DNA of 6,046 nt from Bacteroidota bacterium. Its GTDB lineage: Bacteria; Bacteroidota; Bacteroidia; Bacteroidales; JADFUO01. Within the stretch, counting starts at the first letter, position 1, and the number at the start of each line of letters is the position of its first letter. This document shows positions 1 to 6,046 of the stretch, one piece after another. The stretch covers positions 1 through 6,046 of the forward strand of contig JAUWKH010000111.1 in the NCBI GenBank assembly GCA_030614305.1. The letters are read 5' to 3'. Both the position numbers and the translations under genes were made by a program. The notes below the pieces were generated by a model. That model did no database searches. It worked only from the letters and a program-made list of their open reading frames with translations, and had not been told where the DNA came from.

Positions 1-1772
1 AATGCATGGAATATATCCTGATAATAAACTTCTGATTTAAATCTTAGATTTTTATTGAAGTAAATATCATATCCCAAAACAAAATGATTGCTTTTTGTAA
101 AATCCAGATTCTTATTTGGCAGGAAATAATTTAAATCAGGCAATTCAATCTGTTTGAAATAAACAGTTAAGGGCTGGGAAATACTATGTAATCCGTAAGC
201 AAATCCAAGCGATTGAGTATTTGACAAATGCCATTTTATTCCAAATCTCGGTTCAAGGGAATTGCTGTTATTCAGTGCCAATTGCTGGTAATGAATACCC
301 GGATTAAATACCAGGTTATCTGTTAGTTTATATTGCCATTGAATATATGCTTCGTACAAATAAGTAAAATCATTATTATCAACCCTTGTAACAAACCTGT
401 CTTTGGAAGCTTCATATATAGAATCAGTCAAATTCATGCCAATCCTTTTAACATCAATACCTATTCTGAAATTATTCTGCGAATTGATTTTTTTATTGAT
501 ATAAAAATTACCAAAAACCCTCGAATCAGTTAATTTCATGTGAACATAAGGTTTTGGTATATTTGTTACGGTACTAACCGAGTCGACAACATTTTCGTTA
601 AACATTACTGATGCACCTACAATCAGCTTTGAATAAGTGGTGCTGTTAATTATTAAAGTATGAGAAACACCAATTACACCCATTTTGCTTTTTGACAGAA
701 TATCACGATTATTATAAGTATAAAAATCTTCATCATCTTTAGTAGTATCTCTTTCGCTATATAAAAAATTAATATCGCTGATCCCACCAAGTCCGAAAAT
801 TGATATTTTTCCTATTTTTTTAGTAAGAAAATTAAATTTGAATGTTAGATCCTGGTAATTAGGAAGAGCCGTGCCTGTACCAAAATCAATCCCTATTGCC
901 TGCATAACCCCCATTGTAGAATAACGATAGTTGATTATGTATGAAGAATTATTGTTTTTGGAAATCGGGCCTTCTGCACTAAGTTCAAAACCATTAAAGC
1001 CAACCTGTCCGAGAAATTCATGCTTATCATAATTTCCATTACGCAGTCGCAAGTCAAAAACACCGGAAAGAGCATTTCCGTATTCCGCAGGGAAGGCGCC
1101 TGTCATAAAATCTGAATTTGAAAGAACGTTATTATTTAACATACTTACAGGACCGCCTGTAGCGCCCAATTGTCCGAAATGATTAGGATTTGGTATATCA
1201 ACGCCATCAAGTTGCCATAATAATCCTGACGGTGAATTGCCGCGAATAACAATATCGTTCAATGCATCATTAGAAGTACAAACACCTGCGTAATTAGCAG
1301 CCATTCTTGAAACATCATTCATTGCTCCTGCAAATCGCTGGCTTTCTTCAATAGAAAATGTTCTGGTACTAATGGTTGACATTTTATTCATTGTCTCACC
1401 TTTTCGCGTGGCAGTTACTACTATTTCATCCATTTTTAGAACCTTCTCCTCCATTTCAATATTCACTATCAATTCTTTACCCGACATAAGATTAAGATTA
1501 TTTATTGTAGCAGTATGGTATCCTATATATCTTACTTGTAAACTTACCCGACCCACAGGAACATTTTCAAGAGTAAAATATCCGTTAATACCGGTAATTG
1601 TGCCAACTACAGGTTCGGTTTCCAGCAAAATTACTGTAGCTCCCGGGAGTGGTGCCAGTGTTTGCTTTTCAATTACCTGCCCTTTAATGGTTTGAGTAAT
1701 ATTTTGAGAAAATACCTTATTACAGGATATTATTATTACAACTGAAATAAAAAATAATTTTAATTTATACAT
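1..1772 (-). CDS. TonB-dependent outer-membrane receptor, N-terminal 590 residues (gene runs off the left edge)
   Basis: Probable outer-membrane beta-barrel receptor that takes up or binds a ligand using energy from TonB-ExbBD. The frame is open from the ATG at 1770-1772 to base 1, and an in-frame TGA six bases upstream makes this ATG the first possible start. Residues 1-23 are a signal peptide. Residues 28-108 form a carboxypeptidase-regulatory-like beta-sandwich (IKGQVIEKQTLAPLPGATV, GYFTLENVPVG, RYIGY). A TonB-box-like DEIVVTAT lies at 115-122. The plug domain follows, with IVIRGNSPSG (174-183), LDGVDIPNPNHFG (188-200) and EYGNALSGVFDL (230-241). The remainder is alternating polar/aromatic barrel strands. 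Receptors of this type usually have roughly 750-900 residues, so the last third to quarter is probably missing. No SusD-like partner is visible, so this looks like a stand-alone receptor rather than a SusC/SusD glycan pair. Its ligand cannot be inferred. Family call firm; substrate unknown. Confidence 0.93.
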   Translation of the reverse strand, partial: MYKLKLFFISVVIIISCNKVFSQNITQTIKGQVIEKQTLAPLPGATVILLETEPVVGTITGINGYFTLENVPVGRVSLQVRYIGYHTATINNLNLMSGKELIVNIEMEEKVLKMDEIVVTATRKGETMNKMSTISTRTFSIEESQRFAGAMNDVSRMAANYAGVCTSNDALNDIVIRGNSPSGLLWQLDGVDIPNPNHFGQLGATGGPVSMLNNNVLSNSDFMTGAFPAEYGNALSGVFDLRLRNGNYDKHEFLGQVGFNGFELSAEGPISKNNNSSYIINYRYSTMGVMQAIGIDFGTGTALPNYQDLTFKFNFLTKKIGKISIFGLGGISDINFLYSERDTTKDDEDFYTYNNRDILSKSKMGVIGVSHTLIINSTTYSKLIVGASVMFNENVVDSVSTVTNIPKPYVHMKLTDSRVFGNFYINKKINSQNNFRIGIDVKRIGMNLTDSIYEASKDRFVTRVDNNDFTYLYEAYIQWQYKLTDNLVFNPGIHYQQLALNNSNSLEPRFGIKWHLSNTQSLGFAYGLHSISQPLTVYFKQIELPDLNYFLPNKNLDFTKSNHFVLGYDIYFNKNLRFKSEVYYQDIFHA

Positions 1773-1970
1773 AGTTCAAATTTATAAATAATTTATGCAA
1801 AGAAAATCATCATATAAATAAAAATATATTTTATTACGGTGAACGTGGAAAAAATGCAGTTGAAAGCGGAATATTTTTCTATAAACATTTGAATCCTTTG
1901 GATTCTATCAAAAAACAAATTTAATTGCCGACTGAAATAGGAAATCTGAAAATGAAACATGAAACCAGTA
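1773..1970 (-). other. Spacer between lnt and the TonB receptor gene, with promoter-like elements
   Basis: This AT-rich 198-bp stretch contains no convincing gene. Reading toward the receptor gene, two exact matches to the Bacteroidota -7 consensus TAnnTTTG occur, both TAAATTTG: one at 1916-1923 and one at 1777-1784. The second ends only four bases before the ATG, so if used it would give an almost leaderless message. A TTTG lies 13 bases upstream of it, closer than the usual spacing of about 19. The first has no clear -33 TTTG but would leave a leader of about 135 bases containing the hairpin at 1891-1905. Neither can be chosen from sequence alone, and such motifs arise often by chance in AT-rich DNA. 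Confidence 0.3.
1891..1905. repeat. Short perfect hairpin in the lnt-receptor spacer
   Basis: GAATCC and GGATTC form a perfect 6-bp stem around a 3-base loop. It lies 65 bases past the lnt stop codon. On the minus strand it is followed by AAATGTTTATAG rather than a run of T, so it is not a classic intrinsic terminator. It could be a weak terminator for lnt, a leader hairpin of the receptor message, or a small operator. Function unproven. Confidence 0.35.
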
Positions 1971-3593
1971 TCAAGATAGCTTAAGTGGTTTTCTTCTGTT
2001 GACAATACCCATGGAAATAGTGATAAGGATAAACAAGGCACTGATAAAAGCGGAAATTCTGCCTAAATAGTCCCCACACTTAACATAAAAAGTTAACTTT
2101 GAATTAGCATTGATGTTTTGTTTGATAACAGCCGGAATCCAATATTCGGTTTTTTGAAATACATCGCCTTTTTGATTGATAAAACACGAGATACCGGTAT
2201 TTGCCGACCTTGCAAAACTTCGTCGGGTTTCAATTGCTCTTAAAGGAGAAAATGAAAAATGCTGACGGTGACCGGGTGTATTTCCCCACCAACCGTCATT
2301 AGTGATCAAAAAAATCAGGTTGGCTCCATTCCTTACGAATTTTGTAATAAATTCTCCGTAAACCGATTCATAGCAAATAAGCACAGCAACTTTTAATGAA
2401 TCTTTTGTATTAAATACTTTTTTTTCTTTATCAGTTGCAAGCGTTCCTATGGTTCCGCCAAGGTCTATTGCAAAATTTTCCAAAGGTTTTAATATTTTCC
2501 ATGAAGGCATTTTTTCAACTCCCGGAGTAAGTTTTGATTTATGATAAAGCCTGATAATATCTGATGAATCAAGAAAAATAACTGTATTGTATGCGTAATA
2601 ATAATTGTCACTATCATGGAATTTTCTGGCAGCATTAGTGAAGGCTTGCTCATGTTCCAGCCTTTTATATGTTGAAGCTCCAATAACAAAGTTTATATAC
2701 GGATATTTTTTTATAAACTTTTTTAACTGAATTATTGATGGGTAATTTTTTATATTTCTTTCCCAGATGTCTTCCTGATTGGCAGATTCCGGACAAACAA
2801 CAAAATCGGTAAGACTGTCAATTTCAGGTTCGGCAAGCTTAAATATTTTATCAATTATTACCGAAGGAGGTAAATTATATTGTTCGGAATATGGATCAAT
2901 ATTAGGTTGGACAACAACAACATTTACAGGATTTTTTTCTTCTTCATAATTGTTATAAATAATGTATGAAAATATTATTGGTAAAAAAATTAATAAAAGT
3001 GAAAAGGAAGATAAAACTATGATCTTTTTCAATGATTTGTTTTTGTTCAGTAATTCAACTAATAGTTTATAAATGATAATATTAACAAGTAATATCCAGA
3101 ATGTTCCGCCGAAAATGCCTGTAAATTCATACCATTGAATCCATTTTGTATAAGATGCAAATCCATTTCCGAGATTAAGCCATGGCCATGAAAGATCCCA
3201 GTCAAGATGTAAAAATTCCCATGTTATCCAATAAAAAATTAAGATGAAATAGCCCTGATTATTTTTATATAATATTCTTTTTGTGATGTGGTAAAGATTA
3301 AAAAATACAGCCATAAAAAGCGAGTTCAACAGTATTGCCATAATTGCTCCTGTTTCCGTTGAATTCCATATCCACCAGGTAGTGAGTAAGTTCCAAACGA
3401 AAAAAGCCGGATAGGAATAAAAAAGAATGCTGAATATGCTGAAGTTCTTTTTGTTTTTGTAAATAAAATCTTCAATATAAAGCAGAGGTACGAACGAAAA
3501 AAATAAAAATACAGGAAAACCGTTTACAGGCCAGGCAATAGAAAACAATATTCCCGAAAAAATTGAAAGTAAAATCAGATGGTATTTTTTCAT
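1971..3593 (-). CDS. lnt: Apolipoprotein N-acyltransferase
   Basis: Integral inner-membrane enzyme that adds a third acyl chain, taken from a phospholipid, to the N-terminal cysteine of diacylglyceryl lipoproteins. This is the last step of lipoprotein maturation after Lgt and LspA. The 540 residues are slightly longer than the about 510 of E. coli Lnt. About seven hydrophobic segments occupy residues 5-213, the periplasmic nitrilase-like domain spans about 222-505, and a last membrane helix lies at about 512-532. The expected catalytic triad is present: Glu269 (CPES), Lys352 (YHKSKL) and Cys407 (ICYES). Glu360 and Glu409 sit where E. coli Lnt has Glu343 and Glu389. The block TNDGWWGNTPGHRQHF (431-446) and RAIETRRSFARSANTGISCF (452-471) are typical of the family. 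The ATG is preceded by GATAAAA with no Shine-Dalgarno, normal for this phylum. The gene lies 77 bp downstream of hflX, with a promoter candidate between them. Confidence 0.97.
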   Translation of the reverse strand: MKKYHLILLSIFSGILFSIAWPVNGFPVFLFFSFVPLLYIEDFIYKNKKNFSIFSILFYSYPAFFVWNLLTTWWIWNSTETGAIMAILLNSLFMAVFFNLYHITKRILYKNNQGYFILIFYWITWEFLHLDWDLSWPWLNLGNGFASYTKWIQWYEFTGIFGGTFWILLVNIIIYKLLVELLNKNKSLKKIIVLSSFSLLLIFLPIIFSYIIYNNYEEEKNPVNVVVVQPNIDPYSEQYNLPPSVIIDKIFKLAEPEIDSLTDFVVCPESANQEDIWERNIKNYPSIIQLKKFIKKYPYINFVIGASTYKRLEHEQAFTNAARKFHDSDNYYYAYNTVIFLDSSDIIRLYHKSKLTPGVEKMPSWKILKPLENFAIDLGGTIGTLATDKEKKVFNTKDSLKVAVLICYESVYGEFITKFVRNGANLIFLITNDGWWGNTPGHRQHFSFSPLRAIETRRSFARSANTGISCFINQKGDVFQKTEYWIPAVIKQNINANSKLTFYVKCGDYLGRISAFISALFILITISMGIVNRRKPLKLS

Positions 3594-3619
3594 TTTTATC
3601 AGAAGATTAATATTTCAGG

Positions 3620-3649
3620 CAAATATATCTATTTTCATCAAACGTCAAA
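3620..3649 (-). promoter_or_regulatory. Candidate Bacteroidota-type promoter for lnt
   Basis: On the minus strand, TATATTTG (3620-3627) matches the phylum's -7 consensus TAnnTTTG exactly. A -33 TTTG (3646-3649) lies 18 bases upstream, close to the usual spacing of about 19-21. Transcription would start near 3613, giving a leader of roughly 20 bases before the lnt ATG. The -33 element lies inside a tandem heptamer that supplies two further TTTG copies at other spacings (11 and 25 bases). This is motif matching only. Confidence 0.45.
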
Positions 3650-3658
3650 CGTCAAACA
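3638..3658. repeat. Tandem heptamer, three copies
   Basis: Three consecutive 7-bp units (3638-3644, 3645-3651, 3652-3658) read TCAAACG, TCAAACG and TCAAACA on the plus strand. They lie between the hflX stop and the lnt start. On the minus strand each unit contains TTTGA, which resembles the -33 promoter element. The array might be a direct-repeat operator, a slippage-prone spacer, or chance. Confidence 0.8.
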
Positions 3659-3670
3659 TTTTTTTAGCTT

Positions 3671-4855
3671 CTAATACAAAAAATCATTATAAGGATATCT
3701 CTTAATATGAATCTTCTTCACTTCTTCATAAAGTATTTTTCTCAACTCCTGGTAATTTTGTTTTTCAGTAGCTGAAATAAACAGACAAGGTGTATTAATT
3801 TTAGCCATCCATGAATTTTTCATGTCTTCAAGGCAGATATTTTCTTTTGTTATTGGCAAGAGGTCATCTTCTTCTTTTTCAACAAAAGTGTAAATATCAA
3901 TTTTATTAAAGACCGTGATTATTGGTTTATCAATTACTTGAATGTCCGCAAGAGTTTGATTCACAATATTCATTTGTTCTTCAAAACCGGGGTGAGAAAT
4001 ATCTACTACATGGATAAGTATATCAGCTTCTCTTACTTCATCCAGAGTTGATTTGAATGATTCTATAATCCAGTGCGGAAGTTTACGTATAAAACCAACG
4101 GTGTCGGATATCAGGAAAGGCAGATTATTAATTACAACTTTCCGTACGGTTGTATCCAGAGTGGCAAAAAGTTTATCTTCAGCAAAAATATTTGATTTAC
4201 TTAGAAGGTTCATGAGTGTTGATTTCCCTACATTTGTATAACCCACTAAAGCAACCCGCACTAAACTTTCCCTGTTTTTTCTTTGTGTTGTTTTTTGTTT
4301 ATCAATATGAATCAATTTTTTCTTGAGCAGGGAAATTTTATTACGAATAATTCGCCGGTCGGTTTCAATTTCTGTTTCCCCCGGACCTCTTAATCCGATA
4401 CCACCTCTTTGGCGTTCAAGGTGGGTCCACATCCTTGTCAGCCTGGGCAGAAGATATTCATATTGTGCCAATTCAACCTGTGTTTTTGCATTAGCCGTCC
4501 TTGCACGGCTTGCAAATATATCAAGTATTAAATTTGTACGATCAAGTATTTTGCAGTTTAAAGCTCTTTCAAGATTACGAATTTGTGAAGGATTTAATTC
4601 ATCATCAAAAACAGCAAGGTCAATATCGGCAGTTTCAACATATTGTTTTATTTCATCTAATTTTCCCGAGCCTACGAATGTTTTTGAGTTTGGAATATCA
4701 AGTGTCTGGACAAAGCGTTTTACAGGTATTCCTCCTGCCGTATCAATTAAAAATTCAAGTTCATCTAAATATTCGTTAATTTTTTCCTTATCCTGTTGTC
4801 TTGTTATTAATCCAACCAGTATTGCTGTTTCTTTTTTAGTGGAAGTATCTATCAT
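3671..4855 (-). CDS. hflX: Ribosome-associated GTPase HflX
   Basis: Cytoplasmic translational GTPase of the Obg-HflX group. Characterised HflX proteins bind the 50S subunit and split stalled or stressed ribosomes. The 394 residues match the usual family length. The N-terminal HflX domain (about 10-110) contains FVGSGKLDEIK (60-70) and DDELNPSQIRNLE (84-96). A linker carries the family signature GLRGPGETEIETDRR (154-168). The G domain starts near residue 198: G1 is GYTNVGKS (205-212), the G2 threonine is in ATLDTT (231-236), G3 is DTVGF (251-255), G4 is NKID (317-320) and G5 is SA (361-362). The stretch IRKLPHWIIESFKSTLDE (256-273) is also diagnostic. ATG 4855 is the first start after an in-frame TGA 24 bases upstream. 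No terminator is visible after the stop, so read-through into lnt is plausible. All GTP-binding residues are intact. Confidence 0.97.
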   Translation of the reverse strand: MIDTSTKKETAILVGLITRQQDKEKINEYLDELEFLIDTAGGIPVKRFVQTLDIPNSKTFVGSGKLDEIKQYVETADIDLAVFDDELNPSQIRNLERALNCKILDRTNLILDIFASRARTANAKTQVELAQYEYLLPRLTRMWTHLERQRGGIGLRGPGETEIETDRRIIRNKISLLKKKLIHIDKQKTTQRKNRESLVRVALVGYTNVGKSTLMNLLSKSNIFAEDKLFATLDTTVRKVVINNLPFLISDTVGFIRKLPHWIIESFKSTLDEVREADILIHVVDISHPGFEEQMNIVNQTLADIQVIDKPIITVFNKIDIYTFVEKEEDDLLPITKENICLEDMKNSWMAKINTPCLFISATEKQNYQELRKILYEEVKKIHIKRYPYNDFLY

Positions 4856-4887
4856 CTCTAAGCTAAGTTTCTTTAAATTTCAGAGGA

Positions 4888-4895
4888 CAAAAATA
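4888..4895 (-). promoter_or_regulatory. Candidate -7 element upstream of hflX
   Basis: On the minus strand TATTTTTG fits the TAnnTTTG consensus and lies 32 bases before the hflX ATG, a reasonable leader length. No TTTG or TTG is found at the expected distance upstream, and the surroundings are T-rich, so the match is weak. Confidence 0.25.
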
Positions 4896-4909
4896 TGAAA
4901 AAATAAATT

Positions 4910-4951
4910 AAAAATCGTTAATTGTTACCCAGATATCTATCGGCGATTTTT
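4910..4951. repeat. 8-bp inverted repeat between hflX and the T9SS fragment
   Basis: AAAAATCG (4910-4917) and CGATTTTT (4944-4951) are exact reverse complements, separated by 26 bases. The interval between them contains the 8-bp palindrome AGATATCT (4931-4938). The repeat lies just upstream of the candidate hflX -7 element. It could be an operator, a remnant of a mobile-element end, or chance in AT-rich sequence. Confidence 0.55.
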
Positions 4952-4956
4952 TAGGC

Positions 4957-4995
4957 TTTAAAATAAGCTTGTTGTTAATAAAACCTTATTTTAAA
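4957..4995. repeat. 11-bp perfect inverted repeat spanning the 5' end of the T9SS fragment
   Basis: TTTAAAATAAG (4957-4967) and CTTATTTTAAA (4985-4995) are exact reverse complements around a 17-base loop, and the pairing stops sharply on both sides. The repeat covers the only TTG codons that could start the following reading frame. No run of T follows on either strand as in an intrinsic terminator. Its position at the apparent left boundary of a truncated gene suggests a rearrangement scar or a regulatory dyad. Confidence 0.65.
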
Positions 4996-5346
4996 CAAAT
5001 AACTTTAGTAGAAATTGTGAATGTATTAGTAAAACTTGAAGAGTCATCAACTGTTTACAATATTTATCCTTCACAAATAAAAAAACCTGAAACAGATTAT
5101 TTAAAGTTATTTCCTAATCCTGCCGGAAATTATGTAATTTTGGAATATGATTTGATAGAAATTTTTGTAAATTGCACGGTAATTATAACTGATATGAATG
5201 GAAAAATGGTGTATAGTTTTAAGCTGAAAGATAAACAAAACCAAATAGTGCTTAATTTAAAAAGCAAACCTAACGGCATTTATATTTTTAACTTGTATGC
5301 AGGTAATGAGCTATTGGAAACAGAAAAGCTTACTATTTCAAAATAA
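4969..5346 (+). pseudogene. Orphan type IX secretion C-terminal sorting domain (5'-truncated remnant of a cargo gene)
   Basis: The 125 codons from TTG 4969 contain a recognisable T9SS type A sorting domain and almost nothing else. Residues 46-61 (KLFPNPAGNYVILEYD) hold the FPNPA entry motif. Then come IITDMNGKMVYSF (72-84), the PNGIYIFNL turn and strand (101-109) and the terminal EKLTISK (119-125). These domains normally form the last 70-90 residues of large secreted proteins, are recognised by the outer-membrane T9SS machinery and are removed on export. Here there is no ATG before the middle of the domain, no signal peptide and no cargo. The frame is open only back to 4912, close to the hflX promoter region, so a full cargo gene cannot fit. 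TTG 4969 and GTG 5017 are the only conventional alternative starts ahead of the domain. The next gene begins seven bases after the stop. Most likely a gene remnant; a small expressed protein is not excluded. Confidence 0.75.
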
Positions 5347-5353
5347 ATAGAAA

Positions 5354-6046
5354 ATGTTAAAAAATTTAAAATACACGCTATTTATCATTGGAAGTTTATT
5401 ATTTTTTAATAATTTATATTCACAGGGCTGGCCAAGAATATATGGAGACAACATACATAATCGTATTTATAACTTAAAAGAAGATTATGATAAAGGTTAT
5501 TTAATAGCCGGTTTGATTGACAGAGGTAATATTCCTGCACAATTTGCATTGCTGATAAAAACAGATATAAACGGAAATATTTTATGGGAGAAAAAGTATG
5601 GTGATTTAAGTTACCATACTTTCTTTTCAATTTTGGAAAAAACCAATAATGGCGGGATGATTATAGCAGCTTCCACAAGCAAATATAATCCAGGGAATTT
5701 TGATCCAACATTTATTAAACTTGATGCATGTGGCGAAATTGAATGGTGTACGGTTTTAATATCTCCTGATGACAATTACGGAACCGGAATAATACCGCTA
5801 TCAGACGGTTGCTTTGTAGGAATGATGAAATATTATGGTGGTTATGCAAGTAATTACAGGATAAGTCTTGTAAAATTGGATGCAACAGGTGAGCCGGTGT
5901 GGATACAACATCTGGCTCAGGAAGATTCAACTATATATAATGAGGAAGGTTATTTTTTAAGTGTTACATCCGATAGTAATTACTTAGTTTCCGGGCGATG
6001 CTTTTGTCCTGGTTTGCGACCTTTCTGGATAATGACTGATACAACG
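5354..6046 (+). CDS. Secreted repeat protein, probable beta-propeller (N-terminal 231 residues, runs off the right edge)
   Basis: The frame opens at ATG 5354, directly after an in-frame TAG at 5348-5350, and stays open for 231 codons to the edge. Residues 1-24 are a signal peptide (positive Lys residues, hydrophobic core about 8-18, then LYSQ), so the protein is exported. The mature part has a repeat of about 53 residues. Its signature is LLIKTDINGNILWEKKYG (66-83), TFIKLDACGEIEWCTVL (119-135), SLVKLDATGEPVWIQHL (171-187) and the start of another at FWIMTDTT (224-231). Each is alternated with a strand such as KGYLIAGLIDRG (47-58), GGMIIAASTS (100-109), GCFVGMMKYYGG (152-163) and SNYLVSGRC (208-216). 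This K-x-D-x-x-G-x-x-x-W pattern is common in secreted Bacteroidota beta-propeller-like proteins, which often end in a T9SS sorting domain; that end is outside the window. Specific function unknown. The seven-base gap to the preceding fragment suggests a former shared transcription unit. Confidence 0.88.
   Translation, partial: MLKNLKYTLFIIGSLLFFNNLYSQGWPRIYGDNIHNRIYNLKEDYDKGYLIAGLIDRGNIPAQFALLIKTDINGNILWEKKYGDLSYHTFFSILEKTNNGGMIIAASTSKYNPGNFDPTFIKLDACGEIEWCTVLISPDDNYGTGIIPLSDGCFVGMMKYYGGYASNYRISLVKLDATGEPVWIQHLAQEDSTIYNEEGYFLSVTSDSNYLVSGRCFCPGLRPFWIMTDTT

Noticed and set aside
1372..1695. A 107-codon plus-strand open frame
   Set aside because: It is antisense to the regulatory-like domain and the start of the plug of the TonB receptor, whose frame is continuous and recognisable; no domain or start signal supports it.
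1..1772. Receptor considered as a SusC-type member of a polysaccharide utilisation locus
   Set aside because: No SusD-like gene, glycoside hydrolase or sensor lies in the window, and the plug reads IRGNSPSG / LDGVDIPNPNHFG, like stand-alone receptors. The partner side lies beyond the left edge, so this is not absolute.
1891..1905. Hairpin considered as an intrinsic terminator
   Set aside because: The stem is only 6 bp and no T-run follows it on either strand; it was kept only as a repeat of unknown role.
1793..2041. An 82-codon minus-strand frame overlapping the end of lnt and the spacer
   Set aside because: Checked as a possible frameshifted C-terminus of Lnt, but Lnt already ends properly just after its last membrane helix, and this peptide resembles nothing known.
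3638..3658. Direct repeats considered as a CRISPR array
   Set aside because: The units are only 7 bp and contiguous, with no spacers.
4323..4898. A 191-codon open frame on the plus strand, opposite the N-terminal half of hflX
   Set aside because: It lies almost entirely antisense to a clearly conserved GTPase gene, has no recognisable domain, and is rich in Ser/Arg/Ile as expected from an antisense shadow.
5406..5930. Two short minus-strand open frames opposite the secreted repeat gene
   Set aside because: The plus-strand frame has a signal peptide and clear periodic repeats, so the antisense frames are shadows.

Overview
The window looks like chromosomal DNA from a low-GC member of the Bacteroidota. 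Four things point there: a TonB-dependent receptor with a carboxypeptidase-regulatory-like N-terminal domain, a type IX secretion (T9SS) C-terminal sorting domain, promoter-like sequences of the phylum's TAnnTTTG type, and no Shine-Dalgarno sequences at the gene starts. The Lnt and HflX proteins also read like those of this phylum. I cannot name a genus.

Layout. Positions 1-1772 (minus) hold the first 590 residues of a TonB-dependent outer-membrane receptor, whose C-terminal part lies beyond the left edge. A 198-bp spacer (1773-1970) contains a small perfect hairpin and two -7-like elements. Positions 1971-3593 (minus) encode apolipoprotein N-acyltransferase (lnt). A 77-bp spacer follows, with a tandem TCAAACG heptamer that forms part of a plausible lnt promoter. 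Positions 3671-4855 (minus) encode the ribosome-associated GTPase HflX. The next spacer carries a cluster of inverted repeats. On the plus strand, 4969-5346 is an orphan T9SS sorting domain with no ATG, no signal peptide and no cargo domain, most likely the surviving tail of a larger gene. Seven bases later, 5354-6046 begins a secreted protein built of regular ~53-residue repeats, probably a beta-propeller, cut by the right edge.

How the genes relate. hflX and lnt run in the same direction and could be co-transcribed, although lnt seems to have its own promoter. Lnt finishes lipoprotein maturation in the inner membrane, HflX is a ribosome-splitting or rescue GTPase, and the TonB-dependent receptor imports or binds an unknown ligand at the outer membrane. 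They share no obvious pathway. The right-hand pair belongs to the secreted, surface-exposed T9SS cargo class. I found no RNA genes, CRISPR array, intact mobile element or defence system. The most unusual region is 4910-5353, where dyad repeats abut a decapitated T9SS cargo gene.
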